This document shows, piece by piece, positions 35,315 through 46,206 of a stretch of DNA of 64,000 bases. The position numbers and the translations under genes are program-made. This stretch comes from Dryococelus australis (Eukaryota > Arthropoda > Insecta > Phasmatodea > Phasmatidae). Under the pieces are notes generated by a model, which was given only the letters and a program-made list of their open reading frames with translations, did no database searches and was not told the DNA's origin. The stretch spans positions 64,569,260 through 64,633,259 of the forward strand of contig CM057005.1 in assembly GCA_029891345.1 (NCBI GenBank), given 5' to 3'. Position 1 is the first letter of the stretch; every line of letters starts with the position of its first letter.

Positions 35315-36602
35315 CAGGATGATCCGAATGTCCTGTTACTCCTATGTGTTAAACAGAAATTACATATGCACATAATACGTTTGTTTTCATATGGCTGACA
35401 CGAGTACTTACTGTGTGGAAGAACGTGTGGTAGCAAGTGTTTAGACCCATGAACGGCTAAAGACTAGTAAAACGATAAAATATGTGCAACGTGACTTTTC
35501 TGCGAGATTTCACGAAGAACCCTCTCCAAAACAAACATTACTGAGATGGAAATACAAGCGGTTTGCGACAGGATCCATACTCGATAAGAAGAGGACTGGA
35601 AGGCCACAACCGAAGCAAGACACATGCGCAGCCGTGGAGACATCCGTCTTGAGATCCCCCAGTCACTGCGAAAACGATCGGCGGAACTTGGTATCCCTAA
35701 GACAACAATGCTAACGCTTATGAAAAAGGACCTGCAGTTGAAATCTCACGTACAGTTTTCGTCAAAGAGCTCACTGATGCTGATATGGAGATATGGTCTG
35801 CAGTATGTGCAGTATTGTTGGATACGTTCGCTACGCTTTCACAGCGTGGAAAAGTGTTCTTTTAAGATGTATGTGCCATCTATCGGAGTGCGCGTGAGAA
35901 GAAAGTTTATTTTTGGAGTAAAGACGAACCCTCATTTTTATGGAGATTTGGAGCACGATCCACCACACGTGATGGTCTGGGCTGCAATGTCAAGTACGCA
36001 CCTGATAGGCCCCTATTTGTTTGATTGCATCGTCGATCAGCGTTCCTATCTCTCCATGCTGAAGGACTGGTTCGTGCCCGAGTTGCAGAGCCGTGACATT
36101 CTGGCGGATAGCTGGTTCCAACGTGACGGAGCTGGAGATCATTACGCAATCAGTGTTAGGGAATTCCTGCAACAAATGTTTCCGGATATGTGGATTAAGA
36201 GAGGCTCTGTTCGTCTGACTGCACCCCTCGAATGGCCCTAGCGTAGTCCAGATCTTACACACTGTGACAGTGCCCTATGGGGTGTTAAGGTCTGTGTTGC
36301 AAAGGGACTGTACCAGACAAGCGAAGAGTTAAAGGATGTAGTTAGTTTTGCATTTATCCAGATTGACAGGCCTACGCTCCGGAAAATTCCGCACAGAACA
36401 TGGAGACGAATAATCCTGTGTCACGAAAGTGGTGGAGTTCACACACCTTCTGGAGCAATAAATGTGTGTGCGAATATCTTTAAGTGAATATTTCATATTT
36501 CTTTTGTAATCTCAGTTTCATTTCATATGAAAGTGGACAGAAAATCTACATGTGTACATTCCATTAACCAGGTGAGGGTAACAAGACTTTCGGACCATTC
36601 TG
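35315..36602 (+). mobile_element. Tc1/mariner-superfamily transposon with DUF4817-type transposase
   Basis: Terminal inverted repeats CAGGATGATCCGAATGTCCT and CAGAATGGTCCGAAAGTCTT (each read inward, continuing GTTAC) are flanked by TA on both sides (35313-35314 and 36603-36604). At 1288 bp it has the size of a complete element. It contains one broken transposase gene on the same strand and sits inside a family C MITE, so it is younger than that MITE. Confidence 0.88.
35391..36484 (+). pseudogene. Transposase with N-terminal DUF4817-like domain, broken
   Basis: From the ATG at 35391 the frame reads MADTSTYCVEERVVASV and hits TAG at 35442. It continues in frame with the helix-turn-helix part, including QRDFSARFHEEPSPKQTLLRW and GSILDKKRTGRPQP. 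Near 35640-35700 the reading moves to another frame (RKRSAELGIPKTTM). The catalytic region follows: HDPPHVMVWAAMSSTHLIGP, SWFQRDGAGDHYAISVREFL and then MWIKRG. An in-frame TAG at 36239 precedes RSPDLTHCDSALWG, which carries the last catalytic Asp. So it has at least two stops and one frameshift. The family normally has FQQDGAPPHY; here Q and PP have changed as well. It cannot encode an active transposase. Confidence 0.85.
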
Positions 36603-37029
36603 TAAATTGTGTTACGCGTCCGCTTGTTTGATCCGTATCCACCTGCGGGTCATCGTAGAACGCGCCTCACACCTTTTAAATTTAATTTGAAAAATCATCC
36701 CATATAGGACCTGTCTGGTTATTTCCTAAATATGCAATGCATCACAGGCGTTTTATATTTCTGTTAAAGAAAAAGCACTTTATTTTTAGTTAAATTTAAC
36801 ATTTACTTATCTATAAATTCCAATAGTTTATTTGCAATTAATATGAATGAAAACAGATAAAACGAGTGTGTTGGTGATGCATAGTAATAAGTAGTTCTTA
36901 TGAAAGATATTATTACATTGAGTGCGCACGAACACTGTGCGTTGGTTTTGTTTGCATGAGGCGGAGGAATATCCTGGAAGTAGAACACTTAGCAAGGCTT
37001 CAGAAAAGTTGTAAGTAACGGTGAATACA

Positions 37030-37572
37030 TAATTACGTTACTAGGTGGTTTTTTGGCTGCCCGAGGCTCTGGAATTTGGGTCTTATGTAGCGATTGTTCC
37101 ATTCTGCGTGCCACACAATCTGCCAGCCTCGACGGCGGTCGCACTACAATCCTACCATTGGCATGTAGTCTCTTGGAGAGGGTTACGAAGAGAGGAAACC
37201 TGAGAATACGAGCGCAGAATACTTCGTAATAACAGATCGTAAAGTATAGAAACGCCTTCAGTACGTTCGGAAATGCGATAGCGAATTAATTTTGTAAAGT
37301 TTGATGCACTGGGGTAGCTAGACATTTCTCAATGGGGTTAGCGATACCAACACGTGTCCATTAGGATAAATTGTAGGGGGAAAAATACTTCGCAGTATAA
37401 TAAAACGCATCATAACAGAAATGTCTTATTTTTGTCTGAATTATAGGCTCATTAATAGTTTTAATGCTAATTTTTAACACCCATGTGGACAAAAAAAAGG
37501 GGGCACTAACAACCCCCAACTCCTGCCCTCTTCCGACCTTGCTTCCACCCTGGTATGATATATCTATGTAAA
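37030..37572. other. Intergenic stretch, nothing recognised
   Basis: No supported feature. Confidence 0.4.
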
Positions 37573-37983
37573 GGCTGTTCACGATCAAGTAAGCACTTTT
37601 GAAATTAATTTTAGAACAAAGAAAATTTCCCTACCTGCATAAACTTCAACGGGCGTACTAAGTGACATGCGCCTAGTAAAGTTGGTAAAGATGGATTGAA
37701 AGTAGTTCCATATCTTAACGTCGAATAAAAGTGTTGTTTAACCGCTTGTGATAAAAAAAGTATGTAAAAATAATTTTAATTAATACATCGAAGTGTAAAA
37801 ATATGCAGATTGGCAACATATTAACTTTTCTAATAATTTCACAGTTTCACATGACCGATGCATGAATAAAGTGATAATGCACATGGCAATGTTAATGTTA
37901 CATAAAGCGGAAGAATACACAACGTGCATACAAATAGATCTCAAGCGGGGATTTCAAAAGTGCTCATTTTACAGTGAACAGCC
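37573..37983. mobile_element. Family B MITE, copy 6
   Basis: GGCTGTTCACGATCAAGTAA at the left and TTTTACAGTGAACAGCC at the right, flanked by TAAA and TTTA. Full family B interior (AACGGGCGTACTAAGTGACA, CTTAACGTCGAATAAAAGTG, CATGAATAAAGTGATAATGC). Confidence 0.88.
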
Positions 37984-38221
37984 TTTAAGCGTGTGCGTAT
38001 TACAGTGACTTCGTGTTTAGAAATATGCCTTCATTAGTCCTTAAAAATTACAAAATACCGTCTGAACTATTTTCTTTCGCAATCTTACTGTGAACCCGAC
38101 TGGCCAGCCAACGGGATCTACTTTTCTCTAGCAGTGTATATATCTGCTGCCACCTTGGGATGTAAATGTGTAGGCTAAGCGCAAAAGCCATTTCAATGAA
38201 TGGACGAGCTGAATGGTAAGC

Positions 38222-38425
38222 TGGGGGGGGGGGGGGGAGCAGTGGTAAAATGAAGACATGAAAAGGAATGGGAGGACTCGGAGAAAATCCTCACGCCACC
38301 GATATGTCAGTCCTACCCCCGGCGTTAGAATCCCCGCCAGAAAATTTTCTGCACGCTGAGGCCTGGAAACGAACCGGGGACTTCATATATAGGATGCTGC
38401 TACTGGTCCAACCGTGTGAATTTTA
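38222..38425 (-). mobile_element. Second SINE family, tRNA-like head
   Basis: On the minus strand CCCCGGTTCGTTTCCAGGCC looks like a B box with its context, preceded by a decayed A-box region. The body (CGCCACCGATATGTC in plus orientation, GGATTTTCTCCGAGTCCTCC on minus) differs from family S, and the end reads CATGTCTTCATTTTACCACT next to a poly-C/poly-G run (38223-38237). Confidence 0.6.
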
Positions 38426-39699
38426 ACAATCGAATGACAGTGAATTTTTAATTAAAAATGAGTATCAAACACTACTGTGTCATGTGCAGAAGCTAGAGTT
38501 TTTTTCATTAGCGACTTGTCGGAACGACGAGACCTTATACCTGTATTTTAATATGCGTGTTAAACGTGTCCAGTGTCTTCCTAGGATTGCAAATACTCAA
38601 CTTACGGTACGGGAGAAAACTTTTTTAGTCAAAGCGTCTCAAAATTCTAATATTGTCGTCTCAGAAAGACTCTGAACTTACAAAACCAAAAAAAAATTAG
38701 TGGAATCGACCAATACTGTGAAATGTTCATTGCGACAGTTAAACATTAAAAATCATGAATTCCAAAGCCGATAAAATTTTAACTTTTACTTTTGGAATGG
38801 TTTGCTTCAAAAACCTCGTGATTCGTATGATCAGTCATGGATGATGATTCCGTGCCTCGGATCTAATTTCCTAGGCTACTTTCAGAACTCGTGATACGCC
38901 GTCTTTAACATAGCATTCCCGTATCTGCAACCAGTGCTCGCAAAATGTTTCACAGTGCAACATACTATATGTAGCTTCGAAATATTTTTCGTCGATTTGA
39001 ACACCAAACAATTAGTAATTTAATTATTTCTCAGATATTTTTAATTTAAAATTGCACATTCCCGGAAGGTAAAAACCTTCGGTCATAGTTTTGATTTTTG
39101 TATCACGAAAATAAAGGAAACGAAACAATTTTCATAAATTGCAACTCTAATGTTGACATTACTTATTAAAAGCTATCTTAGGAAATGTTACCGTACACAG
39201 TTTAAAGTACAACCACACAACTTAAATATTTACGAATTTTCTTACGCAATCAATATTATAAAATGGGAAGCTAAAAACATGTATTTTGTGATGATTTGCA
39301 GATGTTTCGAGGTATGCTGTGGCATTCTTATTTAAATTTCGTTTTTTTTTTTGTATATCTCAAAATTATATTTAATTTCACCAGGATGTGCTATAAAGAA
39401 ATTTCTGGGGAATTCATGGTGTGGTATGGTTGAAGATTTAAGCTCTGTAACAAATTTCAAATCCAAAAATCGAAAAGTAAAGCTGAAATCATAGGTGAGC
39501 AAAGTGTTACACTTTAAAGAAATTTTTTCGTGGTGTTGAGATTTTAATTAACATTTTAGCTTTTAGAAATTTGGCACAACGTTTACATGCAATATTTTTA
39601 TAAGTACGTAAAAATTGTGGCGTTAGTTTTTCATTCTTTCAGTATTTTAATTGACTTGCTCTTGATCAGCTTAATTTTTAATTGTAGTGACTAGAAGGA
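38426..39699. other. AT-rich stretch, nothing recognised
   Basis: No supported feature. Confidence 0.4.
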
Positions 39700-39935
39700 A
39701 ATTTGGGCTACTGGGGCAGGCTCCAGCTCCAAAACGCCGGTGCTGGTTGCCACCATCTTGGATGACGTCATACGTACTTGACCATGACTTTTGACAACTG
39801 CCATCATGTTTTCGGCCGCCTTGTAGTTTCCGTCCACCATTCTGTTTTCATACACAATTTTGAACTACATCACCATCCCATTTTCGGCCGCCATCTTGGA
39901 TTGCAAAACCACCACATTGGTAGCAGAATGTTTTA
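39700..39935. repeat. GCCATCTTGGAT / TGACCATGAC repeat fragment
   Basis: CCACCATCTTGGATGACGTC, TTGACCATGACTTTTGAC and TTTTCGGCCGCCATCTTGGA echo the motifs at 640-1560 and 5797-5919. Probably one dispersed family; ends unclear. Confidence 0.4.
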
Positions 39936-40963
39936 AAATTATACTACATTAAATTAAGTGTCAGAATAATTTGTCGCCTGCGAAATACTTTTGTTTTCAG
40001 TTGCTTTGCGATATGAAGAGAATGCCGTGCCATTTAAGCATGTTTCGCAGCTCAGATGCTTAACGTCGTATATTTCCTTACTTTTGAGGGCGAAAACTGT
40101 ACAAAGGAGGCTGTATAAATTCGTGTTTAAGGTATTGGCATTTGCTTTAGCAATGATTTGAAGCATGTAAAAGGTTGAGAATGCGAATCTGAATTAGGAT
40201 TTTCCCGTACGGTGTTGGTATTTGAACTTCCTTCTTTGCCAACCTTCCAAAAGTCTATAATAATTTTTATTCTGCCCTGCCCATTCAGATTCTGTTTTGT
40301 AAACATGTTCTCCAGCTGCCTTGCAACATACTGTCATTAACAACGATTATTGTCAAGTCTGAATACAGCGTAGTTGAAACGCCTTTCAAAAATGTATACG
40401 AAGTGCCGTGCTAAAGAAACCGCTTCAAAGGGACCTCATACGTAGAAATTTGTTTGCCGCATTCCAGACCGTGCTGTGAAAATACAAATCTGTGCACATT
40501 TGGTTATTCTTGTTTCACTCAAGAAAAATACGTAACATTGCAGACGATTAAATACAATCACATTATTCCTTTTTTTTTTTTTTTTTTTTTTTCGGTTACT
40601 CAAGCATTTCGAAACTCCATTGTTTTCGTTTACTTTTTCCTATTCTGTCCAACTCGACTACACGTAAAAAAAATCTAAAACTACCAGTTGTCAGCGCAAA
40701 ATTGGCATAAACAAAATTAATTTATTATTTGGATAGATTCTCAGTTTTATTTGAATCAAAACAATCAAAAATGGATTTAAGCTGACGCCGGTTAAAACAA
40801 AACACTTTAAACGGGATGCTAATACATAATGCTTTTTTTTAATTGTAATACACTGTCAACATCACAACAAGAAATCTAGTCAGTGATTACGTTAACTTAC
40901 AAGCAGTTACGGGCAGCTGTTTACCTCGAAAGTTGATTTCGAAAATGTCCTGAACCGGCATTA
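39936..40963. other. AT-rich stretch with a 23-base T run
   Basis: T run at 40570-40592. No coding evidence. Confidence 0.45.
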
Positions 40964-40965
40964 TA

Positions 40966-41380
40966 GTCTATTCGCGGTTTCTTCGCACGTTTCAAATCAA
41001 ACCTTTGAAAAATCACACCATGTATTACGTGTTTAGTTATTTCCTACATATGTCATGTATCACAAGCTTTTTATACCTCTATTTACGTAAAATTATCATT
41101 TTCCGTTATAAATAAAATTTAGGTAAAAGTTATATTTAAGTTATAATATGTCATTTAAAATAAATACTAAGTAAAACAATAATAAAACATGTTTGTTGGT
41201 AACGCCTAATAAGACATTGTTCTCATGCAAAATATCATTACAATTTAGTGCGCACGAATTCGGTGCGCTGTCCTTTGGTGTAATTTTCTGGACTTCGCTT
41301 AGTGTGCACGAGGCGGAGGAATATCTTAGAAGTAGAACTTTAGCAGGGCTTCAGAAAAATTTGAAGTAACCCTGAATAGG
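40966..41380. mobile_element. Family C MITE, copy 4
   Basis: Starts GTCTATTCGCGGTTTCTTCG after TA and ends GAAGTAACCCTGAATAGG before TA. The interior is collinear with the 16325 and 54700 copies. Confidence 0.88.
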
Positions 41381-41731
41381 TAATATACTGTGTGTTAGAT
41401 TTTTAAGTTGAACAGCACTTCACAGAAATTGTGCAGCTGACTCCCTCTTCACATTTCAGCTGAAACTAGCGAGACTATGTTGAAGTTCTGTCATTGTCGT
41501 AGCTGGCAGCTGGGTCTCTGGAGAAATGGTCCTCATATCCCAGTATGATGTCCCGTCAGCTAATACTGCTACAGTAAATGTTAAGTCACTCGTATATATG
41601 GTTACTCCAACTCAGTTGAAGGCAGTTCAGCAAATTCGTGCAAGAAAGTAAGGGAATTACGAAAGAAGTTATGTTTGCGTCGTAAAACACTGTAGTCTAT
41701 GATCATTGAAATAATAGTTTAAAAGTCACTA

Positions 41732-42465
41732 CACTGTTTAAAAGAAAATTTCCTTCATTTCACGGAAAAGTACTGGTAAATATTTATCCAGAAGTGTCCG
41801 TAAACTTTCCGTAAAATTACGGACACATTGATTTTCAGAAACGGACTCTCCGTAAATTTCACGGGACCTCTCCGTTAACTTCCCAGTTAGTTCTCTATAC
41901 TTTTCGTTTAAAATAAAAAGAGATATTGAAAATGTTTTTAATATTCATTATATGGCTGTTCTACCATGCATAAAAATGATTTTAAAAAAAAGTTAAAATA
42001 TTTAGAACTTAAGTGAGGTTTCAACCCGAGTCAAAAAAATTACCAATCCACGACTCTAATAATTCGCCCACAACTCTCATCTGACATTTGTGGTATAAAT
42101 TTTATATTTATAATCGAAAGATAAAAGCAAAAATTCAGCTTCTATTAAATTTAGTGTATTTTTAGTGTTGCTAAATGTTACAGACGTCTGATGATATTTT
42201 TTAATGTTTGAAATAATAGGTCATAGTCGCGTTGATAACCTTAACTGCCGCAGAAACGATAATTTTCTTGTTACAGTGGCGAAGAAAGCTTAGTGTAGAA
42301 TCGACATTGTTCGTCCCCGTAACTCGAAGCCAAAGGGAATACGGAGACTTTCCGTATTTTGTATTTACGGACTTAACTGCTTTTTTCATTACGGATTGCC
42401 TTTCCGTATATACACTGTACATTCCCGTAAAACATTCCGTAAATATACGGAAATTTTTAACAGTG
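41732..42465. mobile_element. Inverted-repeat element with CCGTAAA motif arrays
   Basis: The left end CACTGTTTAAAAGAAAATTT and the right end, reading inward CACTGTTAAAAATTTCCGTA, are imperfect terminal inverted repeats flanked by TA (41730-41731, 42466-42467). Both subterminal zones are crowded with TTCCGTAAA / TTTACGGA motifs (41770-41890 and 42330-42450), which would suit repeated transposase binding sites. The mirrored frames on both strands at 42201-42503 follow from the motif symmetry. No transposase. The architecture parallels the element at 8367-9083. Confidence 0.8.
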
Positions 42466-42467
42466 TA

Positions 42468-43124
42468 GTTATGAAACTTACTGGCTATAATTTTACAGGG
42501 CACGATATAAATGATATGAATCGGAAATCTTCCATGGCGGTCCAGGGAGAATTCGCATGACTTTCTTGTGGCCGAAACCTGGGTGGGGCATTTGAGGTGT
42601 TCAGAATTTTTATAACAACTGAGACATATTGATGCATGGATACATCATGAGTGGTTTGTATCTTTTAAGTGAAAAATACCTTATTATTTTTCTTTAACGT
42701 TTCCTTTGCTCTTCCAAGTCTTAGAAAGTTGCCGGGGAATTTCTAAGTAAGTTACATTTGACAAACATTTTTGTGAATACACGCTAGTGAAAAAGTTTCA
42801 TTGAACGAACGAAACACACACACTTTTTCCAAAAGCCTAACGTATATGACGAATTGATTCAACCAATTATTTTGTTATCTGGCAGATTTTATTTCGTTGG
42901 CCTGGCAAATGGGGTTCTGTCAGCTAGCGCGTACGTTATTACATGAACAAAATATTTTGTAATAGTAACTTTTTTTGCTTTCTCAAACCAATACTTCTCT
43001 CTGAGATGGTTAAAAGGTGTTTTTACCTTGTCGCGATTGAACGAAACGAGGTGCAATGTTTCGCCAAGTAGTAACCACGATTTTCTTCTACCGTCTAGCT
43101 CGAACTCTCAACTCCAGGCATTTT
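42468..43124. other. AT-rich stretch, nothing certain
   Basis: TTGATTCAACCAATTATTTTG near 42856 faintly echoes family D ends. Confidence 0.35.
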
Positions 43125-43345
43125 CTTGTCAACGTAGCTGCTTTTCTGTTGTCAAATTACTCACGGCCAACCTCGGCGAATCGGGCTGGATACCTGACAG
43201 CAACAATCGCGATTTTCACATGTGGGGAACATATTGGGCCTTGTCGTTGACGGGATGCGTTTTCTCGGAGTACTGCCCATTACCATTGATTGTATTCCGT
43301 CGTTTTTCTCTCCGTATCTCGCTACAACTCCAGCGACACTGAAGA
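43125..43345 (+). mobile_element. Diverged tRNA-derived SINE
   Basis: A degraded head (CTCGGCGAATCGGGCTGGAT, where a B box would read GGTTCGAT) is followed by a body related to family S: CACATGTGGGGAACATATTG, GTCGTTGACGGGATGCGTTT, TCTCGGAGTACTGCCCATTA. The 104-codon frame at 43028 is an accident of this repeat. Confidence 0.6.
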
Positions 43346-43483
43346 TCGCAGCTGTTGAGCGACACCCAAATTTCTCGTTCGCTCATTCCTTTAACGGCCA
43401 ACCGACTGCATTCAAGTGTGTGCAAGAAGGATTCTGAGAAAAATCATTTTTTGACCAACGCCTCGCCCGTGCCACAGAATATA

Positions 43484-43620
43484 GACTGTTCACGGTAAAG
43501 GGAGTACTTTTGAACTCGACCTTTGAAAAATATCACTACCCTTGCCTGCATACGCCCAGTAAAAGTTGGTAACAATGGATGGAAAATAGTTCCACGTCTT
43601 AACGTTGAATTAAAAGTATT
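43484..43620. mobile_element. Family B MITE, 5' fragment
   Basis: After TATA it starts GACTGTTCACGGTAAAGGGA and continues with CTGCATACGCCCAGTAAAAG and TCTTAACGTTGAATTAAAAG. It then stops abruptly where the next copy begins. Confidence 0.75.
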
Positions 43621-43623
43621 AAT

Positions 43624-44021
43624 GGCTTCTCACGGTAAAATGAGCACTTTTGAAAACCCTGCTTAGCATATACTTGTATGCACGTTGTGTATTCTTCCGC
43701 CTTATGTAAAAGTAACACTGCCACTTTATTAGTGCGTAGGTCAAGTTAAACTGTGAAATTATTAGAAAAGTGAATATTTTACAAATCTACTCTTTTTTAC
43801 ACTTCGATAAATTAAGCAAAGCACAAAGCGAAAGAAACTTTGTGAATATTTAAATTATTTGCTATGCTTTTGGCTTTTTAATGACTACAATCGTAAGAAA
43901 TAGAGGATTTGTAAAACGTTTGTTTTAATTTTTTCGCTTTTTCACTTGAGCGACGTATAAAGTGAGGAGGCCAATGGAAATTTGAATTTTACATATGGTG
44001 TAAGAATACACAATGTGCATA
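43624..44021. mobile_element. Family B MITE, palindromic rearranged copy
   Basis: It begins as the reverse of the family's right end (GGCTTCTCACGGTAAAATGA, ATGCACGTTGTGTATTCTTC) and finishes with the same right-end sequence in forward orientation (AATTTTACATATGGTGTAAG, AATACACAATGTGCATAC). Both halves are right halves, so the element is an inverted dimer that lost the left end and one terminus. Confidence 0.65.
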
Positions 44022-44250
44022 CAGTGTTTCCCAGCAGAGGCTGGGTGTGGCGTCACGACCACCTCCTCCGAGAACCAATATCCAATGGGCTATACTATAA
44101 GCACCACGTTATTCTTATAGCCATTCAGTTGCGATCCTGCAGATTTTTCGGCCAACGGTTTCCTCGAGAAAATATTGTCATTCGGAGTTAATCCATCTCA
44201 ATACTAAAAGTCACTCATTCCACGTTCTCATATCAACCCCCAATAATGCT

Positions 44251-44500
44251 GGGTCCGCGGTGGCTGAGCGGTTAGACTGCTCGCCTCCAACCAAGGCGAA
44301 CCGGGTTCAATCACCGCCCGGGTCACACTCGGATTTTTTAGCAAGTGGGAATAGTGTCGGACGATGCCACTGGTCGGCGGGTTTTCTCGGGGAATCTCCC
44401 GTTTCCCCCGCCGTTTCATTCCGGCGCTGCTCCATACTCGCCTCACTTCGCCATCATCGGCTCTCAAGACCTCGATGTTAAAAGCCGCCCAAATCTCTTC
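44251..44500 (+). mobile_element. tRNA-derived SINE (family S), best copy
   Basis: Complete order: GGGTCCGCGGTGGCTGAGCG then GTTAGACTGC (A box within it), AAGGCGAACC, B box GGGTTCAATCACC (44302-44314), GGGTCACACTCGG, GGGAATAGTGTCGGACGATG, CGGCGGGTTTTCTCGGGGAA, CATTCCGGCGCTGCTCCATA, CGGCTCTCAAGACCTCGATG, and a tail ending CCCAAATCTCTTC. The head resembles a tRNA but lacks a full cloverleaf, so it is not a tRNA gene. Confidence 0.92.
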
Positions 44501-44743
44501 TCTCGCCCCATTTGTCAGTCAAGCATAGCTGGCCTGGAAACGTTGCGGTGAGTAGCAATACTGACGGCAGCCAGCGACAGTTGGCGCAAATGAATGCCCC
44601 AGTGCAGACACGTGTATTGCTGTCCTGGCGTCAATAGCCCTGCCGGGTATAGGCTATTCACGGCAAAGTGAGCACTTTTTAGCTCCTAATAAATGTATTC
44701 TATTGCAGCCTCAGGCATAAACTTTTGAGAGTGAACAAATGTA

Positions 44744-45914
44744 CACTATAGACCAAAAAGTAATTGGGCACCTGTCCACAATGTTTGCTCGTAGGGCCAC
44801 CTCTTGCGGCTATAACAGCAGCCATCCTGTCTGGCATGCTCTCTACGAGTGTTTGCAGCACATCCACGGGGATTCGTCGCCATTCCTCTTGAAACCATTC
44901 CATGAGTTGAGCAACGGATTATGGCCGCGCCTAACGAGCCCTCACCCGGCGAGCCAATTCGTCACAAAGGTGTTCTATATGGTTTAGGTCGGCTCTGAGC
45001 GGGCCAGTCCAATCGACGAACATTGTTGTCGGCGTACCACTGCATAGTAACCCTTGAAACATGGCACCTGGCATTGTCATCCTGGAAGTAACACGGGGTC
45101 CATTCTGTAAAGACGCCACAACGTTGGGAGCATTTCATTATCCAGAATGTTACAATAAGCCTCTGTGTTCATGCTACCACGGACAAACACCAGCGGTCCT
45201 ACGCCGAAGGCCGTGAAACAGCCCCACACCATCACTCCACCACCACCACCGAATTTCCTAGTTGGTGCTATACACTCCGGCAGAATCCGTTCCCCGGGTA
45301 GACGCCACACCCATACACGTCCATCGGACCGGAATAATGTAAACCTCGATTCATCACTTCACAGAACCGATTTCCACTGCTTCAGCGGCCAGTTGCGACG
45401 GTCCAAACACCACCTGAGTCGCCGAACTTTATTGCTTGTCGTGATAAGGGGCTTATGTGCAGCTGCTCTTCCGAAATAGCCAAGTCGGAGGGCCTCTCTA
45501 CGCAATGTTCCAATAGAAATCGATACTCCTGTTGCTGCATGAAACTCCTGTCGGACAGTAGCCATGGGTTGTGTTCTATTTTTGACAACTTCACGTTTCA
45601 GGGTTCTGCGATTTCTGTCGGTCAAGATTGGAGGTCGCCCAGAACGTGCAGCATTGGCACAATGCCCATCGACCTTCCTCTTACGCAGGATGAATGCGAC
45701 CGTTTATTTGGGCCTGTTTACCTTCCGTGCAATCGCCGACTGAGATGGCAGCCCACAATCACGCCCTTATCGAAGTCCGATTGCTCTGTACCTCGTACCA
45801 TCTCCTTGTCAACTGGTTCTACACCAGCCTGCAGCGTATGGCAGCCACACAAGTCAACTGGCGTACTGAATTACCTATCTTCACGGGTGCCCAATTACTT
45901 TTTGGTCGATAGTG
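44744..45914 (-). mobile_element. Tc1-like (DD34E) transposon
   Basis: Terminal inverted repeats CACTATAGACCAAAAAGTAA and CACTATCGACCAAAAAGTAA (reading inward, continuing TTGGGCA) are flanked by the TA duplication (44742-44743, 45915-45916). The 1171-bp unit carries one transposase gene on the minus strand with a few lesions. Confidence 0.97.
44745..45801 (-). pseudogene. Tc1 transposase, broken
   Basis: The reading starts at ATG 45801 (MVRGTEQSDFDKGVIVGCHL). It loses frame and has stops in the first helix-turn-helix, then continues from 45625 with the second DNA-binding part (RRTLKREVVKNRTQPMATVR, LRREALRLGYFGRAAAHKPL). A TGA replaces the Trp just before SDESRFTLF, which holds the first catalytic Asp. 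GGGGGVMVWGCF is the usual glycine-rich box, with one extra G. A frame change then leads to YFQDDNARCHVSR (second Asp). Another leads to DLNHIEHLCDELARRV (final Glu, 34 residues after the second Asp once the frame is corrected). The tail is LVESMPDRMAAVIAARGG. All three catalytic residues survive, but the gene has at least one stop and three frameshifts. Confidence 0.92.
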
Positions 45915-46206
45915 TATATGCTCTGTTTATTAGTCTTACGGCAACATTTATTTCAAAAAGTGGCGAAAAGATTGAAATTGACTGACAGGAAAAATTTAGC
46001 AGGGCCTTAAAAAGTGCTCACTTTACCGTGGGTGGCCTATAGCTATTGCCGTCAGTCTCTGGTAACGAGCAACTGCAAGGAAACAGTCATTAGTGCAGCG
46101 ACCGGAGTTGCTTTGTGTGAAGGCTTCGATTAGACTGGGAAATTGTTTCTCGGTGATAATCGCCCCGTGCGAAACGGCCCTTATGTCATAATTACACACC
46201 TTCAAA

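Larger units (their letters stand above)
34836..37029. mobile_element. Family C MITE, copy 3, split by nested insertions
   Basis: The left terminus GTCTATTCGCGGTTTCTTC (34836-34854, after TA) is followed by about 1.8 kb of unrelated sequence. Family C then resumes near 36655 (TTTGAAAAATCATCCCATAT) and runs through TATCCTGGAAGTAGAAC to a right end near 37029. The interruption contains the 1.29-kb transposon at 35315-36602 plus about 500 bp of further sequence rich in GGAACGGAAACGC-like motifs, probably another element. Confidence 0.6.
44652..46037. mobile_element. Family A MITE interrupted by a Tc1 element
   Basis: The left part (44652-44743) starts GGCTATTCACGGCAAAGTGA. The right part (45915-46037) ends CACTTTACCGTGGGTGGCC. 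When the inserted Tc1 unit is set aside, the two parts are collinear with the family A copy at 53761. The A MITE therefore predates the Tc1 insertion. Confidence 0.9.

Noticed and set aside
42201..42503. Overlapping frames on both strands
   Set aside because: By-product of the symmetric CCGTAAA motif element.
43028..43342. 104-codon frame
   Set aside because: Lies over a diverged SINE body; no domain.
44251..44320. tRNA gene
   Set aside because: Good A and B boxes but no full cloverleaf, and repeated elsewhere as the SINE head.
45455..45985. 176-codon plus-strand frame
   Set aside because: Antisense shadow of the Tc1 transposase.
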